From contig NZ_JAJPDW010000002.1 of assembly GCF_021654035.1 (NCBI RefSeq), positions 186,001 to 250,000 of the forward strand: 64,000 nt of DNA, read 5' to 3'. Below are positions 1-8,244 of this stretch, in pieces. The first letter of the stretch is position 1, and every line of letters begins with the position of its first letter. Source of the DNA: Microbacterium aurantiacum (GTDB lineage: Bacteria; Actinomycetota; Actinomycetes; Actinomycetales; Microbacteriaceae). The notes beneath the pieces are model-generated. The model did not search any database. It was not told where the DNA came from and worked only from the letters and a program-made list of their open reading frames with translations. Position numbers and translations under genes: made by a program.

Positions 1-239
1 TAGGTGCCGAGGACGTCGGCGATGAAGATGCCGTCAAAGGTGCCGCGCTCGAGGAGCTGGGCGAGATGGGTCCAGTACGTGAGCTCCTTGTAGCGGTGCG
101 ACTGGTCGTCGGGGTGACGCCAGAGGCCGGAGGACTGGTGCGCGACGCAGTTCATGTCGAACGCGTTGAACCGGATCTGTCGCTTCGCGCCCGCGGGGGC
201 GGCGGCCTCGGTCGCGGATGCGCTGTCGTGCGTGCTCAT
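1..239 (-). CDS. FMN-dependent monooxygenase, NtaA/SnaA/DszA family (N-terminal part)
   Basis: The first 79 codons of a gene that runs off the left edge. The start ATG is at 239. After an Ala-rich, non-conserved lead of about 20 residues comes RQIRFNAFDMNCVAH and then the segment ending LLERGTFDGIFIADVLG, the characteristic beginning of the NtaA/SnaA/DszA branch of bacterial luciferase-like monooxygenases. Members use reduced FMN supplied by a separate reductase to oxidise sulfur compounds, chelators or similar substrates; this one's substrate cannot be told. It is transcribed away from the C-S lyase at 499, and an MsuE-like FMN reductase at 5291 could supply reduced flavin. Family call firm; function inferred. 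Confidence 0.8.
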   Translation of the reverse strand, partial: MSTHDSASATEAAAPAGAKRQIRFNAFDMNCVAHQSSGLWRHPDDQSHRYKELTYWTHLAQLLERGTFDGIFIADVLGT

Positions 240-498
240 GCCGCCATCGTGCCGAGTCGCGGCGACGGTGTCGCGGGCGGCGTCACGCGGCGACGCGCGG
301 CGTAACGCACCGTCACGAACCCGCTTGTACCTCGAGGGTGAACGTCGCGCCGTCGTCCGTTCTGCGGGGATGGTGACGGTCCGGAGCGGGGGCGGCCGGC
401 GACGGGGTCGTACGTACTCGTATTACGCCGAAGTTGCAGGCCCGCGGGCGGAGGGGGATGGTCGAGGGACCGGAATTCGCCTGAGGTAGGGATCTTCG

Positions 499-1677
499 AT
501 GACTGTTGGCGCACACCCGTTTGATCGGATCGAGCGGGCTCGCCTCGATCGGCCGGAGAGTCGGAAGTGGAGCCTGCACCCCGGGGCGGTCGGCGCATGG
601 GTCGCGGAGATGGACTTCGGTGTCGCCCCTCCCGTGTCGCGCGCCCTCCACCGCGCCGTCGACGAGGGCATCCTCGGATATTTATCGCCGCCGCTCGCCG
701 CCGAACTCGGCGAAGCGACGGCGGACTGGATGCGGACCGAGTACGCGTGGGACATCGACCCGCAGCGGGTTCACCCCGTCTCCGACGTCATGGCGGCGCT
801 CGGTGTCGCCGTCACCGAGTACTCGCCCCCAGGATCGGCGGTCATCGTCCCTACGCCGGCGTACATGCCGTTCCTGACCTATCTGCCGACGATCGGACAC
901 CCCGTCGTCGAGGTGCCCGGCATCACCGTGGACGGGCGATGGCAGCATGATCTGGACCGGATCGACGAGGCTTTCGCCGCGGGGGCGCGCACGCTGGTCC
1001 TCTGCAATCCGCACAACCCGACCGGCACGGTGTTGACCCGTGCGGAACTGACGGCGCTCGCCGCGATCGTCGAGCGACACGGCGGACGCGTCTTCGCCGA
1101 CGAGATCCACGCTCCGCTGAGGTTCGGCGGGGTCCCGCACGTGCCGTATGCGTCGCTGTCCGAGGCGACGGCCGCGCACACGATCACGGGCACGAGCGCA
1201 TCGAAGGCGTGGAACCTGGCCGGGTTGAAGACCGCGCAGTTGATCACTTCCAACGAGGCCGATCAGGCGGCCTATCGCAGGTTCGGATTCGCGGTGCAGC
1301 ACGGGGCCGCCACGCTCGGGGTGGTCGCGGCCATCGCCGCGTACCGCGAAGGGCGCCCGTGGCTCGAGGGAGTGGTGGAGTACCTCGATGAGGAACGGCA
1401 CGAGCTTCGCGACCTCATCGCCGAGCACCTCCCGAGCGCCCTGTACCGAGTGCCCGAGGCGACGTACATCGGGTGGATCGACACGTCCGCCCTCAGCATC
1501 CCGGGTCCTCCGGCGGCGTTCTTCCGTGAGCACGCCGGCGTCATCCTCACCGAAGGTGCGCTCCTGGGTCGGGGCTTCGACGACTTCGCACGGATCGTCT
1601 TCGCCACGCCCCGGCCGGTTCTCGCACACGCTGTCCGCGCCATGGGTGCGGCAGTTCGCAGTGCAGCCGCGGAATGA
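499..1677 (+). CDS. PLP-dependent C-S lyase, MalY/PatB family
   Basis: A 392-residue fold-type I PLP enzyme. It carries the family block WVAEMDFG near residue 35, NPHNPTG near 170, the PLP-phosphate aspartate in FADEIHAP near 195, and the Schiff-base lysine K236 in GTSASKAWNLAG. MalY/PatB enzymes cleave C-S bonds of cystathionine or S-substituted cysteines, giving thiol or homocysteine, pyruvate and ammonia. A GAGG element lies 13 bases before the ATG at 499. It is divergent from a flavin monooxygenase, as in pathways that strip sulfur from modified cysteines; that link is inference. It could equally be a general cystathionine beta-lyase completing methionine synthesis. Confidence 0.88.
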   Translation: MTVGAHPFDRIERARLDRPESRKWSLHPGAVGAWVAEMDFGVAPPVSRALHRAVDEGILGYLSPPLAAELGEATADWMRTEYAWDIDPQRVHPVSDVMAALGVAVTEYSPPGSAVIVPTPAYMPFLTYLPTIGHPVVEVPGITVDGRWQHDLDRIDEAFAAGARTLVLCNPHNPTGTVLTRAELTALAAIVERHGGRVFADEIHAPLRFGGVPHVPYASLSEATAAHTITGTSASKAWNLAGLKTAQLITSNEADQAAYRRFGFAVQHGAATLGVVAAIAAYREGRPWLEGVVEYLDEERHELRDLIAEHLPSALYRVPEATYIGWIDTSALSIPGPPAAFFREHAGVILTEGALLGRGFDDFARIVFATPRPVLAHAVRAMGAAVRSAAAE

Positions 1678-1736
1678 TCCACCGCGCCGGTGCAGCCGCG
1701 GCGATGGTTCTCGACGCTGCGACGCGGGGGCGTCGC

Positions 1737-2093
1737 TCACCCTCCCGATGCGCTCGCGCAGGCCACGCAGCGGTCCGCGGTGGGGCGCACCTCGAGGCGC
1801 CCGGCCGGGATGGCACGGCCGCAGTCGCGGCAGATGCCGTAGGTGCCGTCGGCGACGCGGTCGAACGCCGCGTCGATGTCCGCGAGCTCGCGATCGACCT
1901 CCGCGCGCAGTCCCTCGAGTCGCGACCATTCCCCGGACAGCGGGGCTCCGTCCGGGTCGTGCTCGTCGTCGTCCGACTCGCCGGTGCGCGCACGACGCAA
2001 CGCGGCGATCTGCGCGTCGAGGTCGTCTCGGCGCGACTGCGCATCACGCCGCGCCCGCTCGAGGTGCGCGGCAGGGCCGTCGGGTTCCGGCAT
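1737..2093 (-). CDS. DksA/TraR family C4 zinc-finger protein
   Basis: A 118-residue protein with a charged helical first half (about residues 5-80, probable coiled coil) and a C-terminal zinc finger CRDC-x17-CVAC in the stretch starting GTYGICRDCG. This is the DksA/TraR organisation; family members bind RNA polymerase through the secondary channel or act as small zinc proteins. The start at 2093 is preceded by AGGGAACGGG. It begins 14 bases after the flavin reductase gene ends, so the two are probably co-transcribed. Whether it acts on RNA polymerase here is unknown, since many actinobacterial members of this size are uncharacterised. Confidence 0.85.
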   Translation of the reverse strand: MPEPDGPAAHLERARRDAQSRRDDLDAQIAALRRARTGESDDDEHDPDGAPLSGEWSRLEGLRAEVDRELADIDAAFDRVADGTYGICRDCGRAIPAGRLEVRPTADRCVACASASGG

Positions 2094-2107
2094 CCGTTCC
2101 CGTTCCC

Positions 2108-2677
2108 TCAGTCGCGCGGGAGCACGGTGAGGACCCGCTCGATGTGGTCGCGGAACTCGGTCATGTAATCGCGGAGGAACCCCTCGAGCCCCTCGTCGTG
2201 AACCTCGCCGTCGGCGCCGAACTTCTCTTCCGAGAAGGTGATGTACGCCTCGGGGCTCGTCATCTGGCGGGCGTTGCAGAAGCTGAGCACGCCGCGGAGA
2301 CTCTGCTGCGCGACGGCGGTGCCGATCTGGCCGATCGAGGCCCCGATGACGGCGGCCGGGATGTGGTCGAACGAGTTCTCCCCCCACGGGCGCGACGCCC
2401 AGTCGATCGCGTTCTTCAGCGCTCCCGGGATCGACCGGTTGTACTCGGGGGTGACGAAGAGCACCGCATCCGAGTCGGCGATCGCATCCTTGAGGGCGGT
2501 CGCGACGGGAGGGTAGTCGGCGTCGAAGTCCGGGCTGTACAGCGGCAGGTCGCCGATCGGGATCTCACGGAACTCCAGCTCCGGCGGCGCGAGACGGATC
2601 AGCGCCTTCGAGAGGGTGCGGTTGATCGATGTCGACGACAGGCTTCCGACGAAGTACCCGACGGTGTGCGTGGTCAT
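2108..2677 (-). CDS. NADPH-dependent FMN reductase-like flavoprotein
   Basis: A 189-residue flavodoxin-fold protein. The phosphate-binding loop GSLSSTSINR is at residues 11-20, and the flavin-contacting block TPEYNRSIPGALKNAIDW at 76-93 is near-diagnostic for NAD(P)H-dependent FMN/quinone reductases of the ChrR/ArsH-like group. Such enzymes reduce quinones, azo compounds or metals with NAD(P)H in the cytosol. It is the first gene of a two-gene minus-strand unit with the DksA-like gene. The gap to the ABC transporter gene on the other strand (2678-2822) must hold promoters for both directions. Confidence 0.88.
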   Translation of the reverse strand: MTTHTVGYFVGSLSSTSINRTLSKALIRLAPPELEFREIPIGDLPLYSPDFDADYPPVATALKDAIADSDAVLFVTPEYNRSIPGALKNAIDWASRPWGENSFDHIPAAVIGASIGQIGTAVAQQSLRGVLSFCNARQMTSPEAYITFSEEKFGADGEVHDEGLEGFLRDYMTEFRDHIERVLTVLPRD

Positions 2678-2809
2678 GGGGTTCCTCTCTGCAGCGTGTG
2701 CCCCAGCCTGTCGGCGACGGATGCCGAGGGGAAGGGTCTTGCGCGGTGCGCGGAGGTGCGGCTATGCGGGGGTGTCGGCGGCCGTCAACACCGTGTCGTA
2801 CGCCGGGAG

Positions 2810-2815
2810 TACCAT
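2810..2815 (+). promoter_or_regulatory. -10 element of a leaderless promoter
   Basis: TACCAT is followed by 7 bases and then the ATG at 2823, so transcription should start at or within a base or two of the start codon. No ribosome-binding site is needed or visible. This supports 2823 over upstream in-frame ATGs as the start. Confidence 0.5.
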
Positions 2816-2822
2816 CACGCGC

Positions 2823-3797
2823 ATGGCGTTCATCGAAGCCCGAGGGCTCGTCAAGACCTATACGCCGAAAGGCGCGCCGGTGGTCCGCGCGCTCGACGGA
2901 CTCGACCTGGATGTGCCGCGCGGAACCGTCACGGCGCTGCTCGGTCCGAACGGGGCGGGGAAGACCACGACGGTCAAGGCGCTCACCACGCTCATCACAC
3001 CGGATGCCGGGACAGCGACGATCGACGGCGTCGACGTCCTGGCCGACCCGGAGCGCATTCGCCGGATGATCGGCGCGAGCGGGCAGTACGCCGCCGTGGA
3101 TGAGAACCTCACCGGCTTCGAGAACCTCCTGATGGTCGGTCGGCTCTACCACCTCGGGGGTCGCGTGGCCCGGCAGCGGGCGACCGAGCTGATCGAGCTG
3201 TTCGACCTCACCGAGGCGCGGAACCGCCCGGTCAAGGGCTACTCCGGTGGCATGCGTCGTCGGGTCGACCTCGCCGGTGCGCTGGTGATCAACCCGCCCG
3301 TGCTGTTCCTCGACGAGCCGACGACGGGCCTCGACCCGCGCAGCCGCCTCGGTCTGTGGGACGTCATCCAGACCCTGGTCTCCGACGGCACGACGGTGCT
3401 GCTGACCACGCAGTACCTCGAAGAGGCCGACCGGCTTGCCGACTCGATATCGGTCATCGACAACGGCAAGGTCATCGCCAAGGGCACCGCCGACGAGCTC
3501 AAGGCGTCCGTCGGCGGGCAGCGCGTGGCGCTGACCCTCGTCGACGACGCTGACGGCGACGCCGTGCGCGCGATCCTCGCCGCGCACGGATCGGGCGTAC
3601 CGGTGGTGACGGGAGGGCGCACGTGGGTCGTGCCCGTCGACGACGGGCCCGCCGCGCTCGCGGCCATCGTCGCTGCGGCATCCCGCGACGGCATCGCCCT
3701 GCACGACGCCGGAATGAGGCGGCCGACGCTGGACGACGTCTTCCTCCAGCTCACCGGGCGCGCGGCCGAGAACGACGCCGAGGAGACGGCGGCATGA
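2823..3797 (+). CDS. ABC transporter ATP-binding protein, DrrA-like (daunorubicin resistance type)
   Basis: A 324-residue ABC ATPase. Walker A GPNGAGKTT is at 41-49, the Q-loop glutamine at 88, the signature YSGGMRRR at 140-147, Walker B LFLDEP at 161-166, and the switch region TTQYLEEAD follows. The last 100 residues form the extra C-terminal domain of DrrA-type exporters, with the helix PTLDDVFLQLTG. DrrA pairs with a DrrB membrane subunit to export hydrophobic drugs or lipids. The next gene overlaps by 4 bases (ATGA), so the subunits are translationally coupled. The substrate is not predictable; a regulator is not visible nearby. Confidence 0.92.
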   Translation: MAFIEARGLVKTYTPKGAPVVRALDGLDLDVPRGTVTALLGPNGAGKTTTVKALTTLITPDAGTATIDGVDVLADPERIRRMIGASGQYAAVDENLTGFENLLMVGRLYHLGGRVARQRATELIELFDLTEARNRPVKGYSGGMRRRVDLAGALVINPPVLFLDEPTTGLDPRSRLGLWDVIQTLVSDGTTVLLTTQYLEEADRLADSISVIDNGKVIAKGTADELKASVGGQRVALTLVDDADGDAVRAILAAHGSGVPVVTGGRTWVVPVDDGPAALAAIVAAASRDGIALHDAGMRRPTLDDVFLQLTGRAAENDAEETAA

Positions 3798-4684
3798 GCG
3801 AGTCGCGATCCGCCGCGGGGACCGGCGGCGGTGCCGGCGCCGGCACCGCCCGCACGTCGTCGATGACCCTCCGTCCCCAGGCGGGGACGCCGCTGTCGAG
3901 GTTCCTCAGCGACGGGTGGGTGACCACGTGGCGCAACCTCATGAAGATCATCCGGGTGCCCGAGATCCTGCTCTTCTCGCTCATCCAGCCGATCATGTTC
4001 GTCCTGCTCTTCACCTACGTCTTCGGCGCCGCCATCGACATCCCGGGCGACGGCTACACGTCCTTCCTCATGGCCGGCATCTTCGCCCAGACCGTCGTGT
4101 TCGGGTCGACCTACTCCGGGTCTGCGATGGCGCAGGACCTCAAGGACGGCATCATCGACCGCTTCCGCACCCTGCCGATGAGCGGTGCGGCGGTGCTCGT
4201 GGGGCGCACCAACGGCGACCTCGTGATCAACGCGCTGTCGGTGCTGGTGATGATGGGGACGGGGCTCCTCGTCGGATGGCGGGTGAACTCCTCGTTCCCC
4301 GAGTTCCTCGCCGGCGTCGCGCTCCTCCTGCTCTTCGCCTACGCCTTCTCGTGGGTGATGGCGTTCCTCGGGATGGCGGTGAAGAGCCCGGAGGTCATCA
4401 ACAACGCCTCCTTCCTCATCCTCTTCCCGCTCACGTTCATCTCCAACGCCTTCGTCCCCAGCGAGAACCTGCCGACTCCGTTGCGTATCTTCGCCGAGTG
4501 GAATCCCGTGTCCGCGCTCGTGCAATCGGCGCGCGAACTGTTCGGGAATGTTCCGCCCGGTACGCCCGTCGGCGATGCATGGCCGGCGCAGTACCCGATC
4601 GCCACGGTGATCATCGGCGTCATCGTGCTGCTGGCGGTCTTCGTGCCGCTGTCGATTCGGAAGTTCGCCACGCTGTCGCGTTGA
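3794..4684 (+). CDS. ABC transporter permease, DrrB-like (ABC-2 type)
   Basis: A 296-residue membrane protein with a Gly/Ala/Ser-rich cytosolic N-terminus (about 40 residues) and about six hydrophobic segments. Family blocks are QPIMFVLLFTYVFG near residue 70, then KDGIIDRFRTLPMS, and SNAFVPSENLP near 220. These match ABC-2 permeases of the DrrB/NodJ group, which dimerise and work with a DrrA ATPase. Its start overlaps the ATPase stop codon. The pair is a complete exporter; resistance to a toxic compound is the usual role but is not shown here. Confidence 0.92.
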   Translation: MSESRSAAGTGGGAGAGTARTSSMTLRPQAGTPLSRFLSDGWVTTWRNLMKIIRVPEILLFSLIQPIMFVLLFTYVFGAAIDIPGDGYTSFLMAGIFAQTVVFGSTYSGSAMAQDLKDGIIDRFRTLPMSGAAVLVGRTNGDLVINALSVLVMMGTGLLVGWRVNSSFPEFLAGVALLLLFAYAFSWVMAFLGMAVKSPEVINNASFLILFPLTFISNAFVPSENLPTPLRIFAEWNPVSALVQSARELFGNVPPGTPVGDAWPAQYPIATVIIGVIVLLAVFVPLSIRKFATLSR

Positions 4685-4728
4685 CCGGACGGGTGCCGCG
4701 ACCCGCTAGAAGGGTGAGGACGGTGTCG

Positions 4729-5073
4729 TCAGCACGGAAGCGGGCGATACAGTGCGCGCGTAACTCGCCGCGCCCGGGTCGTCGCGGCGTCGGCAACCGT
4801 GGTCCCGTGGATCTCGGCAATCGCCAGCGCCGCCGTGTCGAGCGAATGCGTCTGCGCGCACTCGAGGGCGCGGTCGCGCCGCGGCCCGACAGACGCGACA
4901 TAGATGCGGGCCGCAACCTCGATGAAGCCGATGGCATCATCCGCGAGGGTGACGACGTAGACGTCGTCCGCGAGGCGTTCCACGTGTGCTTCCGGCATCC
5001 GCGGGTGCGATGGTGCAGAGCGTGAGCCGGTGATGTCGACCCGATCCAGCGAAGCCTCCGACATGATGCTCAT
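4729..5073 (-). CDS. hypothetical protein, 114 residues
   Basis: I do not recognise a named family. The predicted product starts MSIMSEASLD at 5073, with a purine-rich GGAAGGCGGGG just upstream. The middle (about residues 30-60) alternates hydrophobic and charged residues as in a small beta-sheet (VERLADDVYVVTLADDAIGF), followed by a helix. There is no signal peptide or membrane segment. Codon use matches its neighbours, with GC-rich third positions, so it is probably real. It is convergent with the DrrB-like gene 45 bases away and divergent from the FMN reductase. Confidence 0.55.
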   Translation of the reverse strand: MSIMSEASLDRVDITGSRSAPSHPRMPEAHVERLADDVYVVTLADDAIGFIEVAARIYVASVGPRRDRALECAQTHSLDTAALAIAEIHGTTVADAATTRARRVTRALYRPLPC

Positions 5074-5113
5074 CGCGCCCCGCCTTCCGTGCCGTTCCGT
5101 ACTCTCCGTTGTG

Positions 5114-5131
5114 GTCTGACGATATCCAGAC
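5114..5131. promoter_or_regulatory. inverted repeat in divergent intergenic region
   Basis: GTCTG, 8 bases, CAGAC lies between the hypothetical gene (start 5073) and the FMN reductase (start 5291). It could be an operator for the divergent pair; no regulator can be assigned. Confidence 0.25.
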
Positions 5132-5290
5132 AGGGTGTCTCCGGCCTCGGGGTTGACGGCCGGACGCGCGTTCGCTACCCGCGCGAGGCGGCGATGCGGA
5201 GCACGCAGGAGCATGACGCCGCGTGTCGCTCTGCGACGTTTCGTGTCATCGGACGCGCGCGGGAGCGGCATCCGGACGTACCGTCGGGGC

Positions 5291-5920
5291 ATGACGACGA
5301 CTCCGACCCTGCCGGCGACCCCCGTCGCGCCCCCGGCCCTCGCGCCTCGCCGCGCCCTGCGGGTGGTGGGCGTGTCCGGTTCTCTTCACGAGCCCAGCAA
5401 GACCACCGCTCTGATCGCCGAGATCCTCCGCCGCGTCGGCGCGCACCTCGACGTCGAGAGCTCACTCATCGAAGTGACGTCCATCGGGCCGGCCTTCGCC
5501 GGGGCGCTGACGCGCGAAGCGCTGCCGCCCGACGCCCGCGACGCCCTCGAGCAGATCGAGACCGCCGACCTCCTCGTCGTGGGCACGCCCGTCTATCGCG
5601 CGTCGTACACGGGCCTGTTCAAGCACCTGTTCGACTTCGTCGAGCAGTACGCACTCGTCGGGCGCCCCGTGCTCCTGGCGGCGACCGGCGGCGGCGAGCG
5701 GCACGCGCTCATCATCGAGCATCAGCTGCGTCCGCTGTTCGGGTTCTTCCAGGCGCTCACGCTTCCGCTCGGCGTCTACGCCAGCACGTCGGACTTCGAC
5801 GGCTACACGCTCCGCGAAGGCGCCGTCTCCGACCGGATCGACCTCGCCGTCGAGCGGGCGCTGCCGATCCTCGAGCACGGCGGCCGGGCACGCCCGTCGG
5901 ATCGCATCTCGACCTGGTGA
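5291..5920 (+). CDS. NAD(P)H-dependent FMN reductase, MsuE/SsuE-like
   Basis: A 209-residue flavodoxin-fold reductase. After a proline-rich lead come VVGVSGSLHEPSKTTAL (about 25-41), GTPVYRASYTGLFKHLFDF (about 98-116) and the block ATGGGERHALIIEHQLRP, which points to the MsuE type that feeds reduced FMN to alkanesulfonate or sulfone monooxygenases. TACCGT lies 6 bases before the ATG at 5291, so the mRNA is probably leaderless. The likely partner in view is the NtaA/SnaA/DszA-type monooxygenase at the left edge, although the genes are 5 kb apart; that pairing is inference. Confidence 0.88.
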   Translation: MTTTPTLPATPVAPPALAPRRALRVVGVSGSLHEPSKTTALIAEILRRVGAHLDVESSLIEVTSIGPAFAGALTREALPPDARDALEQIETADLLVVGTPVYRASYTGLFKHLFDFVEQYALVGRPVLLAATGGGERHALIIEHQLRPLFGFFQALTLPLGVYASTSDFDGYTLREGAVSDRIDLAVERALPILEHGGRARPSDRISTW

Positions 5921-6034
5921 TCAACGAGCGCGACGCCGGTGGCCCGGCATCCATAGCGCGTTCATAGGTCCGCCCTACGGCGCCGAAAAGACCGCCGCGC
6001 ATCCTGAAGTCCTCGCCGACGACAGGAGACCGAG

Positions 6035-6994
6035 ATGAACCGCTTCCCCGACCCCGACGACACCCCCGACGGCCCGGCGTACGAGGGCAGGCTGCTCGCG
6101 CGACCCGACGACGAGGTCGTCGACCAGGGCATCGGGTTCGACCTCGGCACCCTCCTCAGTCGGCGCGGCATCCTCGGCCTCGCGGGTCTCGGGGCGGGAG
6201 CGGTCGCGCTCGCCGCGTGCAGTCCGCTCGCCACCTCGGCCGCAACGCCATCGGCATCGGCCACCCCTTCGGCGGCGGGGACCACGACACCGACGTCCAC
6301 GCCCTCGGCATCCGCCGTCCTTCCCGCCGGGGAGATCCCGGACGAGACCGCCGGCCCCTACCCGGGCGACGGGTCCAACGGTCCGGACGTACTGGAGCAG
6401 TCCGGGATCATCCGCCGCGACCTCCGCACGAGCCTCGGAGGCACCGCCGTGGTCGAGGGGGTGCCGGCGGAGGTGACGCTGCGCATCACCGACATGGCGT
6501 CCGGCGACGCGCCGTTCGCGGGCGTCGCGGTCTACGCGTGGCACTGCGACGCCCAGGGGCGGTACTCGATGTACTCCGACGGGGTCGAGGGCGAGACCTG
6601 GCTGCGCGGCGTTCAGGTCACCGATGCCGACGGGCAGGTCACCTTCACCACGATCGTCCCGGGGTGCTACGCGGGCCGCTGGCCGCACATCCACTTCGAG
6701 GTGTACCCGGATGCCGCGTCCATCACCGATGCCGGCAATGCGATCGCGACATCGCAGCTCGCGCTCCCGCAGGCGATGCTCGAGACGGTCTACGCCCTGC
6801 CGGCGTACGACGGATCCGCGAGGAACCTGACCGGGGTGAGCCTGACCTCCGACAATGTCTTCGGCGAGGACGGAGGGGCGCTGCAGATGGCGACGGTCAC
6901 GGGCGACGCCTCAGCCGGATACGCCGCATCGCTCGTGGTGCGCGTGGACACCGCGACCACGCCGAGCGCCGGAGCGGCCCCCGGACGTCCGTGA
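6035..6994 (+). CDS. intradiol ring-cleavage dioxygenase-like, Tat-exported lipoprotein
   Basis: A 319-residue protein. A Tat-type motif SRRGIL (42-47) precedes a hydrophobic run and the lipobox LAAC with Cys62, then a Thr/Ser/Pro/Ala linker to about residue 97. The catalytic domain starts at ETAGPYPGDGSNG. The protocatechuate 3,4-dioxygenase-type Fe(III) ligands appear conserved: Tyr177 (in WHCDAQGRY), Tyr212, His218 and His220 in PGCYAGRWPHIH, with Arg215 beside them. Cytosolic family members cleave catechols; here the enzyme would be tethered outside the membrane. The long N-terminus before the Tat motif is unusual. Substrate unknown, perhaps plant aromatics. Confidence 0.87.
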   Translation: MNRFPDPDDTPDGPAYEGRLLARPDDEVVDQGIGFDLGTLLSRRGILGLAGLGAGAVALAACSPLATSAATPSASATPSAAGTTTPTSTPSASAVLPAGEIPDETAGPYPGDGSNGPDVLEQSGIIRRDLRTSLGGTAVVEGVPAEVTLRITDMASGDAPFAGVAVYAWHCDAQGRYSMYSDGVEGETWLRGVQVTDADGQVTFTTIVPGCYAGRWPHIHFEVYPDAASITDAGNAIATSQLALPQAMLETVYALPAYDGSARNLTGVSLTSDNVFGEDGGALQMATVTGDASAGYAASLVVRVDTATTPSAGAAPGRP

Positions 6995-7028
6995 GACGCG
7001 GGGGCCGCCCGGGCTCTGTCGGCCGTCG

Positions 7029-7232
7029 TCAGACGCCGAGGTCCGGGTCTTCTCCCTGGACCGTGGCATCAGGGTCTTCGCCCTCGGCCTGGCTCGGGTG
7101 ACCGGCGACGTCCTCGGGCGGCGTCTCGGCGATCGAGGCGCGGTCGGTGCCGGGATCCCCGGTGCCGCTGTCGTAGCCGTCAGCGCTGTGGCCGTCGGAG
7201 GTGTGCTCGTCGGGGCGGTCGTGGTGGGTCAT
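7029..7232 (-). CDS. small acidic hypothetical protein, 67 residues
   Basis: Starts MTHHDRPDEH at 7232 behind a good AGAGGAC site. The product is very hydrophilic and rich in Asp, Glu, Gly, Ser and Thr, with no hydrophobic core, so it is probably disordered. It lies 41 bases downstream of another small acidic gene on the same strand, and the two may form one transcript. Disordered acidic proteins of this kind are common in Microbacteriaceae, but I know of no assigned role. Confidence 0.5.
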   Translation of the reverse strand: MTHHDRPDEHTSDGHSADGYDSGTGDPGTDRASIAETPPEDVAGHPSQAEGEDPDATVQGEDPDLGV

Positions 7233-7273
7233 GGCATGTCCTCTCGTGGATCTGCGGATGTCGCCGGGCGCGC

Positions 7274-7585
7274 TCAGCGCATGTCGTCGCCGGGCGACAG
7301 GTCGCCCTCGCCGTCGGGACCGAGGTCGATCATGGCCGGATCGGCGCCCTGCGACTCGGGCAGCGCGCTCGCGCCGGGGAGGTCCTCGGCGGGCACCTCG
7401 TCGAGTGGCGAAGGCAGCTCGGCCGGGTCTGCGCCCGTCGCCGTCTCCTCGTCGGCGGGCGCCTCCCGGATGTCGCGATCGGACGCCTCCCACTCCGCCT
7501 GGGCGGCATCCCACCCGTCGTCGGCGGTCGCATCGGTGCCGCGCAGCGCGGAGGTGAGGGTCTCGTTCGTGTCGGGGTCGCGCAT
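7274..7585 (-). CDS. small acidic hypothetical protein, 103 residues
   Basis: Starts MRDPDTNETL at 7585 with a near-perfect ribosome-binding site (AGGAAAGGAGGG) 5 bases upstream. The product is strongly acidic, with short motifs such as DDGWDAAQAEWEASDRDIRE (about 22-41) that could form one helix, followed by a Pro/Glu/Asp-rich tail. No family is recognised. CAAGCCCCTCGG lies 61 bases upstream (minus strand, 7646-7635), close to the motif found before three plus-strand genes nearby. Confidence 0.6.
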   Translation of the reverse strand: MRDPDTNETLTSALRGTDATADDGWDAAQAEWEASDRDIREAPADEETATGADPAELPSPLDEVPAEDLPGASALPESQGADPAMIDLGPDGEGDLSPGDDMR

Positions 7586-7634
7586 GCGTCCCTCCTTTCC
7601 TCTCCGCCCACTCTCGGCACTGTCGCCGCGACAG

Positions 7635-7646
7635 CCGAGGGGCTTG
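7635..7646 (-). promoter_or_regulatory. candidate shared upstream motif (variant)
   Basis: Reads CAAGCCCCTCGG on the minus strand, 61 bases before the ATG at 7585. It differs at two positions from the CAACCCCCTCCG seen upstream of 10685. See the finding on this motif. Confidence 0.3.
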
Positions 7647-7716
7647 CCTGCCGGGGCGCTGTCCGCTAACGCCGATCCGGATCCGCGAGCGCGATAACAC
7701 TCGCGGCGAGCGAAGG

Positions 7717-7725
7717 CAACCCCCT
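7717..7725 (+). promoter_or_regulatory. candidate shared upstream motif CAACCCCCT
   Basis: CAACCCCCT followed by GCG, 66 bases before the ATG at 7783. The same nonamer lies 44 bases before the start at 8367 and 55 bases before the start at 10685. Confidence 0.35.
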
Positions 7726-7782
7726 GCGTCGCGAGCGGCGCGGGGGGAAGCATGGCAATCCCAACGAGAGGAAGGTCACGCA

Positions 7783-8235
7783 ATGACCCAGATCATCGAA
7801 ACCGTCGATGTCGATGTCGACGTGTCCACCGCCTACAACCAGTGGACGCAGTTCGAGACGTTCCCCCGGTTCCTGAGCTTCGTGAAGTCCATCACCCAGC
7901 TGGACGACCAGACCCTGCGCTGGGTCGTCGAGATCGCCGGCGCGGAGCGCGAGTTCACCGCGAAGGTGAGCGAGCAGCATCCGGACGAGCGTGTCGCCTG
8001 GGCGACCGTCGAGGGCGAAGCGCACCACGCGGGCGTCGTGACGTTCCACCGACTCTCCGACAACGAGACGCGCGTCACCGTGCAGCTCGACTGGGAGCCC
8101 GAGGGCGTGGCCGAGAAGATCGGCGCCCTCGTCGGACTCGACGACCACGCGGTGAAGAAGGACCTTAAGAACTTCAAGGAGTTCATCGAGTCGCGCGGCG
8201 ACGAGACCGGCGCCTGGCGCGGCGACATCTCCTGA
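7783..8235 (+). CDS. SRPBCC (START-like) family protein
   Basis: A 150-residue soluble protein with the polyketide-cyclase/COQ10-like pattern: an N-terminal strand MTQIIETVDVDV, then VSTAYNQWTQFETFPRFLSFV (helix pair carrying the W and FP residues typical of the fold), antiparallel strands, and a long C-terminal helix with the KKDLKNFKEFIE segment. Such domains bind hydrophobic ligands in a cavity; no catalytic residues are implied. AGAGGAAGG lies 8 bases before the ATG. It ends at a strong hairpin and starts a run of small, probably stress- or stationary-phase-related genes. Confidence 0.85.
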   Translation: MTQIIETVDVDVDVSTAYNQWTQFETFPRFLSFVKSITQLDDQTLRWVVEIAGAEREFTAKVSEQHPDERVAWATVEGEAHHAGVVTFHRLSDNETRVTVQLDWEPEGVAEKIGALVGLDDHAVKKDLKNFKEFIESRGDETGAWRGDIS

Positions 8236-8244
8236 GTCGCAGGT

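Noticed and set aside
240..498. Small ORFs in the gap before the C-S lyase
   Set aside because: Arg/Gly/Ala-rich frames without ribosome sites or conserved pattern; the stretch more likely holds divergent promoters.
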